A DNA stretch of 64,000 nucleotides from the NCBI GenBank assembly GCA_037954325.1, contig JBBMNZ010000016.1, positions 4,287,001-4,351,000 on the forward strand, given 5' to 3'. Source of the stretch: Fistularia commersonii. Taxonomy: Eukaryota > Chordata > Actinopteri > Syngnathiformes > Fistulariidae. Each line of letters begins with the position of its first letter. The first letter of the stretch is position 1. The notes beneath the pieces were generated by a model. That model worked only from the letters and a program-made list of their open reading frames with translations, ran no database searches and was not told the origin of the DNA. Positions 1-9,979 of this stretch are shown here, one piece after another. The position numbers and the translations under genes were made by a program.

Positions 1-479
1 GATATATAGAAAACAACATCGACAACAAAAATGAATATAAGGTTTGTCAGCAAACTTTAACCAAAAGTCTTGACCTAAGAGTAATAAGCAGGAGTTTAAA
101 ATGTTTTTATTGCCCAATAATATCATGTGTGGGAGTGAAAACTCAAACTTCCATCCCCTGTGTGAGTTCTGCCTGGATCAAATCAGTTGTTACGGTTGAA
201 TATTAAACTTAATTCTAAACTTAGAATCCCTTTCCTTTCCTTCAATTAAATCAAGTTAAAAGTAGTAGAATTTTTTTTTTTTTTTTTTTTGACAGAGCGT
301 AATCCAAGTATAAATATATGAGATGAATAAGCATTCATTTCAATTAATGTCAATGTCAAATGCATGCAACAGTTATCTAAATCCGATCATAGAAATCTCT
401 CTGTCCTTATATTACCCCCTCAGTATAACTAGTCACCGTAAAAATGTCATTAATTCTTCAATTGCTGTTGTATAAGTTG

Positions 480-760
480 ATTTCAGCCGCAACATTTATT
501 TGCCATCAATTATCGCGCTGATAAAAGCGATAAAAGACAGGTGCAGCACATTTTTGATTGGGGATTTGATCTATTTATTATGATACGCTGATAATTGCCC
601 TTGCAGGGTGCAGCTTCTGTGTAGTTATCGGCGGGAATATTAGGAGCAATGTTGATTTAAATGCTTCTAACGGCGCTCCAGCTTATAACCTTGACCCACA
701 CAAACCGCACACAGAACTGTCACATGATTTTAACCTGAAAGTAGCTGCATTTTACAATTC
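480..760. promoter_or_regulatory. Possible regulatory block with clustered GATA-type motifs
   Basis: Unique, higher-complexity sequence set in AT-rich surroundings. Within about 25 bases (roughly 513-537) it has three GATA/TTATC-type cores, and another GATAA lies near 590. Such clustering suits an enhancer but is common by chance in AT-rich DNA. The call is inference; cross-species conservation would decide it. Confidence 0.15.
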
Positions 761-915
761 CCCTGTCATTTATTGACTAACACAATAGGTTCGATGTAAG
801 TGTGACTTGGAGACCCACATAGGTTGGAAACTCATCTGAGGCTTACCTTCAACCTTTGGAATTTTGCTGTAGTTGGCCCTCCACCCACTGGGTAATAGTC
901 TAGATATGTTTAAAC

Positions 916-919
916 AAAA

Positions 920-961
<42 letters not shown>

Positions 962-963
962 AA
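916..963. repeat. (AAAT)n microsatellite
   Basis: An A-run leads into about ten near-perfect AAAT units. This is a simple tandem repeat with no coding potential. Confidence 0.95.
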
Positions 964-1908
964 CAACAGGGAATGAAGTATTGATTCAAGCTTGGCTTAA
1001 AATTTCTACATCTACCTGTGCAAAGACCATCCATCTGCAATGTTTTGTTTGTGTTTTGTGAATTGTTACGGCATCGGAGTCAATGATTGCCCTCAGGGCC
1101 GTCGGGTCTGTGCCACCTCCCTGCCATGCTGGCACAAGGGGTCATACGGTTTGAGCTGTTGTTGCTACCAACCCGGGGGCCACCCTGTAGTACTATACTG
1201 TGAGTAGTCTTCAGTCCCTCCATAAAACTATAAAATTCAGCTTTAAGGACTTGTTGAATCTCCATGGGTGGAGCAACGGAGCAGCTATCAAGGTTATGAC
1301 CAAGGAGACGCCGAAGTGGGAAAGTGATCGAGTACACAGACTGGTGTACGTCATGAATACTTTTGATTGACACTAAAGGTATTATCATCCAATCCTGTTA
1401 ATTTTTAAGAACATTTTTTAGTCGTATTGTAAAGAGAGTGTCATTGTTCTAAAAAAAGCTCTGTAATTAATTAGCTTTTCCACGGCTATTAAAGATGCCT
1501 TAGGCGATGATATCAACTACACTGCACTTTAGTGGTGTGAACAGGCCTTTTATTTTGCAGCCCTGCTCAGGGCAACGTGGCATTAATTCACTGTCCCTCA
1601 TCCAAGATGTGCCATTATTTATAGAAACGGTAGCACAATGTCTGTCTAGTTTCAGTGTGGGTGTAATATATTACAAATGGACATAATATATTTGTGTCAT
1701 CTCATCGAATGTATTTTCGCATAGTCTATTCATTTTTTCATCAGTGTTTGGAAAATCAGCAATCTCCACTCGCAATGAATGCACATGTGCAGACACAAAC
1801 ACATAGGTTAGTTTGTATAAATAGATAATACACATTATACATACGGGAAGAGTAAATAAGTATTAAAGTATTTGTCTGTATTCGGTCTACAAGAGATGAT
1901 CTCATTAC

Positions 1909-1955
1909 TATCCATCCATCGTCTGCTGCTTATCTCGCTCTCAGGGTCGCGGGGC
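1909..1955 (+). repeat. Short fragment of a dispersed teleost repeat
   Basis: 'tatccatccatc' is followed by a 'gcttatc...cagggtcgcgggg' motif. This matches the head of the dispersed repeat whose longer copies lie at 15.7 and 25.3 kb. Only about 45 bases are recognisable. Confidence 0.5.
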
Positions 1956-2712
1956 CACATATTTAGACACACGTTAGCTTTATTTTAAAAGCAAAGTATA
2001 AGGGTTCCGTTATTGTAAACCGTACTAATGTCTTGAACACAGCTGCAGGAGCAATGCCCTTTCACTGTGTTTTTTTTTTTTTTTAGCACAGTTTATCGTG
2101 CACTCAAGCACAAAGGTGGTGCTGAATGTCAGGCGCGACTCTTATCTGAGCAAGGGAGAACATAATCATTAACAATTCCTCTGGAGTAATCATCAGAGGG
2201 TCTTACTCTCCACTGTCTGCAAAAGCGAGGCCCTTTTGATTTTGACATTATGTTATTACCCTGTACTTACTGTTTCTAAATCCAAAAAAACATGCTTATA
2301 AGATAGTGATGTAGTCACAGCTGCAGCTCGTCGCCTCCACAGTGGGGAGCTGCTGGGTCGCTGGCAGGTTTCACCACTACTTCACATAGTCCAGCAGATG
2401 GAGACAAGCCCATTTCTGGTTGTTGATGCAGGTGCAGAGGGAAGGGCCGCACCTTTCACCGCCACCTTTTTCACTTAAATCAAAAATAGAGTGAAAATGA
2501 ACGATAGGTTACAATTTGTATTCCGTGCCTTCTAAAAATTACTTGTTATTTATTCAAATTAATTTCGAGATATTGATGTAACCCTGGTGTTTTCAGTGAG
2601 GAAGATGTTTGTCTCCTTCAAGGTTGTAGATCGTCAAAAATGATTTTAGTTCATTCCTGATTGAATGAAGAGCAAAATCAATCTTTATTTCCATTACTAT
2701 CATATATATATG

Positions 2713-2713
<1 letters not shown>

Positions 2714-2771
<58 letters not shown>
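2714..2771. repeat. (TG)n microsatellite
   Basis: About 29 uninterrupted TG dinucleotides, preceded by a short TATA-rich stretch. Confidence 0.97.
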
Positions 2772-2773
<2 letters not shown>

Positions 2774-2865
2774 TTTTCTGTGGCAGATAGCTTAAATGTC
2801 CTTTTTTGTTCCTTCTCAAGGAATATATTAGATATATATTCTCAAGTATATTAGAGATTTTTAAA

Positions 2866-2967
2866 ATTATATTATATTATATTATATTATATTATATTAT
2901 ATTACATTGTATTATATTATATTATATTATATTATATTATATTATATTATATTATATTATATTATAT
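2866..2967. repeat. (ATATT)n pentanucleotide repeat
   Basis: About 100 bases of a 5-base ATATT-type unit, interrupted once by 'acattgt'. It lies about 95 bases after the TG repeat, so two long hypervariable arrays sit within 270 bases. Confidence 0.95.
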
Positions 2968-3947
2968 AAAAGTATAATATAATGAAATATTATTTAAAAA
3001 AATTCTTGTATCTATACAGGTTAGGTCCTCTGCAGGGTTGTTGTGAGTAAAAAATCAGGTTAGAAGAATATAGAAGTTAGAAGAATATGAAGTTCTTGAC
3101 TGAATTATGATCATTCCTCAATCTTTCATTCAGTGAGCACCGATTCTGCATTACTGCACCATGTCTTTGGCACTACTGAACAGTGGATGTTTATCCATCA
3201 AACTGGGCTCAAACGGCTTCCTTGACCTGATAAAGCGAATTAAGGTTGTGTATTAGAGTAACATGGCGTTGCTCTTTATTGGATGTGAAATGTTGCTTTT
3301 CAGCTTGGCTCCAACTGGATGCATCGTGCAGCCTGTTCGGCATCGTTGACTCCTTACCGACCTTGGACATGATTGATAGGAAGTACTGACTCATACATCC
3401 TCCTCACATGCCGATGGGTAGCCATTCCTCATACTTCTTATCACATAGCCTGAGGGAAGAAATATAAAGTGATACCTCACATTCTCATGGTCAGTCTTTC
3501 AGGTTTTTTATCATATAGAGGTTTTTTTTTTTCACCTGTCACCGCTATGCTTCGTCCTAAAATTTGATTTCTTATGAGACTTTTTACATAATAGCGAATG
3601 AAAAGCATCTCCAATCCATCCAATGAGTAGAATTAATACATACCATTTCCAACATTTCTATTTAAATGACCAAAAGAAACAGAAGGCCAATTTTATTCAA
3701 AAATAAGAACAGCAAATATATCAGAACAAGGTATATCAGAGTTCTTTTGGATACATATCATATCTGTTCTCCCCATTAGATACAGTTTTTTTTTTTTTCA
3801 GAAATAATGTCCCAGGAGGTCGATCTTGGATGGGTTATGTGTGCAGTGAATGTAAAATGAGTCCCCTGATCGCTTCGTTTGGATTCGTTCGCGAAACGTA
3901 AACACAAACAGAAGTCTTAGATCAAATATACTGGAGCAAATGAGGTT

Positions 3948-3953
3948 TTTATT
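3948..3953 (-). terminator. Polyadenylation signal AATAAA of the elastase gene
   Basis: On the minus strand a canonical AATAAA lies about 105 bases past the TAA stop of the elastase coding sequence. That implies a short 3' UTR of about 110-130 bases, as is usual for pancreatic protease mRNAs. No other AATAAA lies nearer the stop. Confidence 0.6.
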
Positions 3954-4058
3954 TACTACTGTTGCTCATAGACAAACAGGTAGCTTCTTTTCCAGGGCAT
4001 GATGTGAATCTTGATAAAAACGGATTTCCCCTCGCTGAGTTGACATCTGGCACAATAC

Positions 4059-6138
4059 TTAGTAACGCAGCATGACCTGAAGCGACAACATAGTTGGTGA
4101 CTTATCGGGTGGAAAGTATATTACTCGTCCACAGTAACCAAGTGAAGTAAAACGTGCGTTTCCCTACGATGAACTTACGTCACTGAGCCAGTCAGTGAAG
4201 GCAGAGGTGCGAGTGAAGACGGTGGGCTTTTTGACTTCGTTGCAGGTGCGCGAGGAAACAAAGCTGGTGACGCCCTGGACGTACCACCTACCATCCTGAC
4301 CCAGACAGTTCAGAGGACCACCAGAGTCTCCCTGGAAACAGAGAGACGATCACGCTGCGGTCTAATGTTCTGCATCTTGCGTCGGTGAGTCCGACCCGAC
4401 GGGCCTCGTATACATACGTTACACCCAGATACCACGTCTCCTCCCGCACAGATCATGGTAGTCTTGACGTTGATGCCCCACCAGTCACTACGGCTACACA
4501 CATTGTGCTCCACCACTGGCAGCAAGGCTTGCTGCAGCTTATCAGGCATTGGTCCATGTGCTGGAACACAGAAAAGACAGTAAGAAAACACAGCCTTCCC
4601 TGTATGGATTACATACTATGTATGTAAATTAGTTGATCCACCCAGCAACTATTGGGTAAGGGTCTTGCTTAACTTATCGGGAAATAATAATTTCTCTAAA
4701 GCGATTCATTTCTATAAGGTTAATCATTACTGTAAAGGTTTCCCCAGCCAGAGATGTAACACGTTGCCCCATGGACGGGGATCTCTCCGGTCTCAGGAAT
4801 GCAAGCGAGGCCAATGTTGTCATTCATATCAGGGCTCTTATCCAGCTTCAGCAGGGCGAGATCGTTGCTTTGAAAAGATGGTTGGTAAAATATTTAACTG
4901 ATATTAGGAAAACTCTTCAAAGTTATACAGAACTTCATGCGTGTAAATTGCTTAAAACACACTGTGGTTTTCTAATACATATGAACCTTTGATATGAACC
5001 TCATGCATGCCATGAGTATTATATATCAAATGAAAGCTGATGAAATTTTTTGTGTAAACATATGCTGAAAGCTGTGTGCAAAAAAAGAATGATTTCGAAA
5101 ACCCGCAAATCTTTGCAGCTGCAGCTTGTGATCATTTGGCATTTATCGATGACTGGATTGCGCTCTCAGGGATCAGCACATTTACACCAACAATCAGCTG
5201 TGATAATTAGAAAATGCCATAAACGGGGGGCACTATACCTCCTAAACATTTGTAGTTTAAAAATGCTTATAAACATAATAAAAGTTCTGAATGATATTTC
5301 ATACAAACATAATACTAACGATGACTTGTGATAAAAATAATATCGAATGGCGTTGACCCGAACATCACATTATATCCACCATTTATTTACTACAGGATTG
5401 TCACAGTTTTTTTTAATGTGTCAGGAATATTCATTACTGTAAATATGGAAGCTTTAGGTTTATTTTTTGGATAAACTCACCCATCAGCCACAAAGTCGAT
5501 GTCCCACTTGGGGTGAGTGATGATGCGCAAAACCTCTCTGACCTGTTCGGTTCCCTCCTGCCGGCTCATGTCATGTTCGCCCAGAACGACACGGTAAACA
5601 TCCCCCGGCCTGGTAAAACAATGAGTCGCTCAAGATTAACTTTTAATAACTTTCATGAGCAATATTTCCTTGAATGTTATCACCGTCTTCGAATTAGCCG
5701 CTCTCGACGTGAGTTACCAGATGCAGTGTCCGGCTGTCAGTACCCAGCGAGGTCCAATCAGAGTTCCTCCACACGTGTGATGGAAACGGCTGCCGTGCTT
5801 CACTTGCAGGGAGATCTAAAAAAAAAGAGCGGTCACTTTTAATACTTGCAATAAATATGAAAAAATAACGCGATTTTCATTCTTTTTGAACTATGAAACA
5901 TTGTAGTTACCTGCCAAGGCCAACTGTGGGGACGTGCGTCTGCTCCATTAACCACCCTGGATGTGTCTGGCTTGACAGCGGGCGTACCACAACCCAAAAC
6001 TAAAATGGATCGTAAGATACCAAAATCTTTCACTGATATTGATTTACCCTCTGTCAACCATTTTGTATTGAGTTTGGCTCCAACCTGCTACTCACCATAT
6101 GCTGCCTGCAGCAGCAGGAAGGCCAGTGTCTGCAGCAT
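4059..6138 (-). CDS. cela3b: Chymotrypsin-like elastase family member 3 (pancreatic elastase precursor), complete 8-exon gene
   Basis: This is a secreted serine endopeptidase of family S1, expected to be a pancreatic zymogen that cleaves after small residues in the gut. Coding exons, in minus-strand order, are 6138-6096, 5999-5911, 5815-5718, 5609-5481, 4867-4731, 4560-4418, 4331-4179 and 4076-4059. Every intron starts GT and ends AG, and the phases join into 810 nt, giving 269 residues plus TAA. Human CELA3B is about 270. Residues 1-17 are a hydrophobic signal peptide. Cys18-Arg29 is the activation peptide, cut by trypsin before VVNG (30-33). The triad is His74 (TAGHC), Asp122 (NDLALL) and Ser216 (GDSGGP). 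Val238 and Thr250 match chymotrypsin positions 216 and 226, which narrow the S1 pocket in elastases, and Ser210 matches 189. The block GPMPDKLQQALLPVVEH and the SDWWG motif favour CELA3 over CELA1 or CELA2. Nothing is broken. The short last exon (VMLRY) is the least certain part. Confidence 0.93.
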
Positions 6139-6218
6139 GCTGTCAACCTGTGCAGTGTACACACACCCACACACGCACACACACACACGCATGCGCTACG
6201 TCAGTTCCCTTCGGCTCT

Positions 6219-6226
6219 CTTATATC
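6219..6226 (-). promoter_or_regulatory. Probable TATA box of the elastase gene
   Basis: On the minus strand GATATAAG lies about 85 bases upstream of the ATG at 6138. Transcription would then start near 6190-6195, leaving a 5' UTR of about 50 bases, which includes a (CA)n tract at 6162-6188. TATA-driven promoters with short leaders are usual for acinar protease genes. The position is seen; the function is inferred. Confidence 0.45.
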
Positions 6227-6249
6227 TTCTTGACTGTCCGTCAACCTGA

Positions 6250-6257
6250 ATGCAAAT
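6250..6257 (-). promoter_or_regulatory. Octamer motif ATTTGCAT upstream of the TATA box
   Basis: A perfect octamer (ATTTGCAT on the minus strand) lies about 25 bases upstream of the likely TATA box, a classic placement for POU-factor sites. There is no direct evidence that it is used here. Confidence 0.25.
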
Positions 6258-6307
6258 GAAATTGATCCTATGGGAGTCTCTTATCAGCATCTACTGGCGA
6301 TTGTAGC

Positions 6308-6343
6308 TGGGAAGAACTTCCTGTTCCACAGATGCATCACCTG
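6308..6343 (-). promoter_or_regulatory. Possible PTF1-like bipartite site (E-box plus TTCCCA box)
   Basis: A CACCTG E-box at 6338-6343 and a TGGGAA/TTCCCA box at 6308-6313 lie about 170-205 bases upstream of the start codon. PTF1, the acinar regulator, binds an E-box plus a TTTCCCA box, usually one or two helical turns apart. Here the centres are about 30 bases apart, wider than usual. A weaker TTCCACA lies between, at 6324-6330. Suggestive only. Confidence 0.2.
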
Positions 6344-6359
6344 TAACGCTGGACTGATA

Positions 6360-9300
6360 ATGAAAAAAAAAAGGAAAAAAAGGAAGGGTTTTCAAGTGTG
6401 AAAACTATTTAGCCTATTCAGCATTTATTAATGTGTAATGTGAACGACGGGATGATAGTTTTCCACGGGATGACAGCTGCCGACAGCTCTGCGCGCTTAA
6501 ATTTTACGGCTGCATCAGCTAAATTTAGGACTAGAACAAAGTGAGAATCACTCTGATCATGCTGGGATGGATTTTGAAGAAAACAACATTCACAGGGAAT
6601 AAATGCTGTGGCTTCCATGCAGACCATAATATGGTATTTGATTGTGCATTATCTTGTACTTTACATACAAGATGCATTTACGTTCAGATGCATTTTTTTT
6701 TTTTTGTTGTTTGTTTGTTTTCTCTCCTCCACCATATGTGACATGACATCAGATTTAAGGTCACCTCTTAAATTTCCATGACAGCTGGGAAAATGTCTGA
6801 CAATCTGAGGTAGATTGCAGGAGGAAATTTCCATCTGTGTTATAAAACGGTTTTTAAGGATCATTTTACTCTAAAAATGAACACGTCTAATCAGCCCCTC
6901 CACCTCCATGCTGTCTTTTATTATGCAGTTACTGTAATAACAACTTGCTCCTTCACAGTTAGCGTGCGGTGACATGAGCAGTCCCATTCTGTCGTTTGTT
7001 TTTTTTTTTTTTAAAGGTGCTAAAACGACAAAATGGGAGATAATGAACGTAAAGTATGCTTATGGCTGGAAAAAAAAAAAAAAAAAAGAATAACCCAGTT
7101 TGGATGAATAAACCGAAACAAACTGCTCTTCGAGGAAAACCGTACGGTGTCAAGCACAAAAGTGAAATTGAGAATTGCTGAGGTAGCAGCTCTTCTGACT
7201 GGGGAAGAAATCCAGATAAAGAGAGGGAGAGACTGGGAAGAAGGCGGTTTAGTGTCGTTAGCTGTCTCGCCGCTTGACGTACTGCAAATAATAAATTTTC
7301 TTCTTGTGACCACAGAACTTGATAGCTTTGGGTTGACTTCAAGAGAAACAGTTCTGTAACAACTTTCGCTCTTTTAATAACAAGCTGTACATTCAAGAAA
7401 GGGCACCGCAGGTCTGCTGAATCTGGACCTAATTCTTAACGCCTCACTAAGAGTTTCTTTTCCTCCCGGGGGGAAATAATTTCGCTCTCCGGAGAGGACA
7501 GCATCCATCCATAAATTTATGCTTTTTATGAAGCAAATCAAATCAATATTGCCTCAACAGCTAAAAGTCTTTGCTTGTTTTCTCACTGTCTTAAGATGAT
7601 TCCCTGCACCAGACGTTGCATGAAGATTTATAATGCGCACATGTGCAGTTTGTATGCATAACACAGCAGTGACAGAACTGTGAATAATTGAGATCAGAAC
7701 TGCCAAAGTCACAGCTTACAGTGGATAAACTGCTGTTTTTCTTTTGGTGGGAATTCCCAGCTATTGCGAGTGTGAATCCAAAAGAATCCACACTTTTATA
7801 TCATCCCTTCATTAGGGTTTGACCTTTTATTTGAAATGCTAATTTGCATTTACATTGACTGATCCAACAAAGTTATTTTGAGCATTTTGCTGTAAGTTTT
7901 ATATTATTTTGCCCTCACCAAAACAAGTCTATTAACTTTTCTTTATATATTTGTATACACAGTGTATATTTGCTTTTTCAAAAAGAGCAAACTACTCAAG
8001 CAACATTATACAACATTTTTAATTCAAACAACAGCTCAGATAGCAATGTGACGGCGGCCTTTAACTTGGAGAATGGATCACATGTGTGAAGGGACTCAAA
8101 TCCAAGTCCAAACCCCAGGCTTTTGAGCTGAAACCTAACCAGAAGTACCACACTATAATTATCCAACAGCGCATTGTGATATATTGGAAAGCTCTGCTGC
8201 TGTTAGTTACATTCTTGCTCATGAATACGCAGCTCACACCAATGATTCATTTAGTTCTTTGGAAGAGGGTAAGATTTTAAAAGGTGTAGACTATAAAATT
8301 GTGATCGTAACACAGTTGTTTTTACAAAAAAAATTATCCCTCTATGGAGTCTATAAAAATAAAGAACTAAGAAAGTTATATATTTGTGTGATGGGGTAAC
8401 TGTGTCATATTTGGCGTTGCAAAATAAACACATAACCTATAAAGGAAAAGGAATAGGAACTCCAGTTTCCGACTAGTCACAAAAAATAAATTGTACGTAT
8501 ACAATGGCAGGGGTTGCTTGTTTTTTTTTTTTTTTTGCTCTTACCAATCCAAGTTCATTATTTAACAAACAAAAGGATCCTCAGGCTTTTCTCATTAAGG
8601 CACAAGGAAGGAAATATGCTTAATGGCGCTGCTGCTAAAGGTAAATTAACTTTTAGCCGTATGTATTATAACGATGCATACGTATTTACATACTCATACA
8701 TTTTCACTGATTGTTGTTTTTTAGCATTTGAGAACAAAACAGCATCATTGGCATAGTCAACTGCTTTTAATTTTACCGTCCTGTTTTTCTGTCTTACACT
8801 TTTATCTAGCAGTCTATAAATGCAAGTCAATACTGCACAAGTCAAGTCATGGGACTGAACATGCATGAAACCAAGTATCCAGATATTTCAATCAAGCGCT
8901 GAATTCTACTTTTGGTAAATATGACTGCAGCAGGGCAATGAGATGTCACAGCAGAATCAAAACCTCCCTCCCCATTTTTTTTTTAAGAAATGAAGTGCAG
9001 TGTCCAAAAACAGAAACCAGTGTTTCCACTGCACATGAAAAAAAAAAAGAAAATTTCCTTTGAAACCAAAACATTGGTGTAATAAATATTTTGACCTGAT
9101 GATAGTGCCAGTTGAAAATTTATGGTATTAACATGAAGGTTTCAGTTCATCTTAAGTTGTGAATCTAATTTCCCCCACTCTATTACATAGTTGTTAAGAC
9201 TTCGCCTTTCAAACCGCAAACTTCAAGCCAACGTTCACTATAATTCATTCTCAAACTATGACACATTTCTTGACAGTTCATCCCACTACTGAGATACTTC

Positions 9301-9920
9301 ATTCTCGATCAAAGTGGACGGACCCACACTGACGTCCACAGATGCCACAGAATGTCCGATCTATCAAAAAATCCTGGAAAGATTTCAGTATCACATTACA
9401 GCGTATATTTTTAATAGTATAATATATTTGGATTTTATGGTCAAATGGCTTCAAAATATAGTTTGGTGTAAAATTATATGAGCTTTTCCAAAACCGACTG
9501 CATCTATAACCCATTTATTGTGTGTGTGATTGTGTGTATTTTTTTTTTTTTTCTCTACGAAAAGATTTCCATCCAGACATTGTTCTGCTGAAAAAAGTAA
9601 ATCAATATTTCCAAAGAGAAATACAGTTTGCCACAGAAGCAGGTCTGCTTTCTATACAGCAGTAGCTCAAGACAGAGATAAATGATCCGCAACCAGCCAG
9701 CATAGTTTAAGGCCAAGTGTATATCTCAGAAGGTTTTCAGATATGTCAGATATATGACAAATACTGCCTGGAGACAGAGGAAATGGTGCCAATTAAACCT
9801 ATGAAACATAAATCACACTTTACTGCCCTGTCTCATTAAGTGGCCAATATGCAGTCACTGAAGAGAGGAAAGTCATTAATAGCAGTCATTTAAAAGGTTG
9901 AATAAATACATGCAACAATC
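6360..9920. other. Intergenic DNA upstream of the elastase gene, no gene seen
   Basis: Unique AT-rich sequence with several poly-A and poly-T runs (around 6690, 7005, 7070, 8520, 9040 and 9540). The open frames are short, and several of them run through the homopolymer tracts. I saw no splice-supported exon or structural RNA. Confidence 0.6.
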
Positions 9921-9923
9921 TTT

Positions 9924-9975
9924 TATCTTATCTTATCTTATCTTATCTTATCTTATCTTATCTTATCTTGTCTTG
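9924..9975. repeat. (TCTTA)n pentanucleotide repeat
   Basis: About nine TCTTA units ending in TCTTG variants. The unit is the reverse complement of the (GATAA)n tail attached to the LINE 3' end at 15.3 kb. No LINE 3' sequence is visible next to it here. Confidence 0.93.
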
Positions 9976-9979
9976 TGTA

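Larger units (their letters stand above)
1..3940. other. Non-coding 3' flank of the elastase gene
   Basis: I see no recognisable gene here. The stretch contains short poly-T and poly-A runs, the microsatellites listed separately, a small dispersed-repeat fragment near 1.9 kb and a higher-complexity block at 480-760. A 102-codon minus frame at 1080-1388 has no family that I recognise. A short cysteine-rich minus frame at 2387-2508 is treated in the findings. Confidence 0.6.

Noticed and set aside
2866..2967. Regular short repeats as a CRISPR array
   Set aside because: A continuous pentanucleotide microsatellite without spacers, in a vertebrate-type genome; the same holds for the arrays at 9.9, 15.3, 25.6 and 57.4 kb.
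4385..5842. Plus-strand frames inside the elastase gene
   Set aside because: They are antisense to elastase exons or lie in its introns; the minus-strand exons join perfectly in phase.
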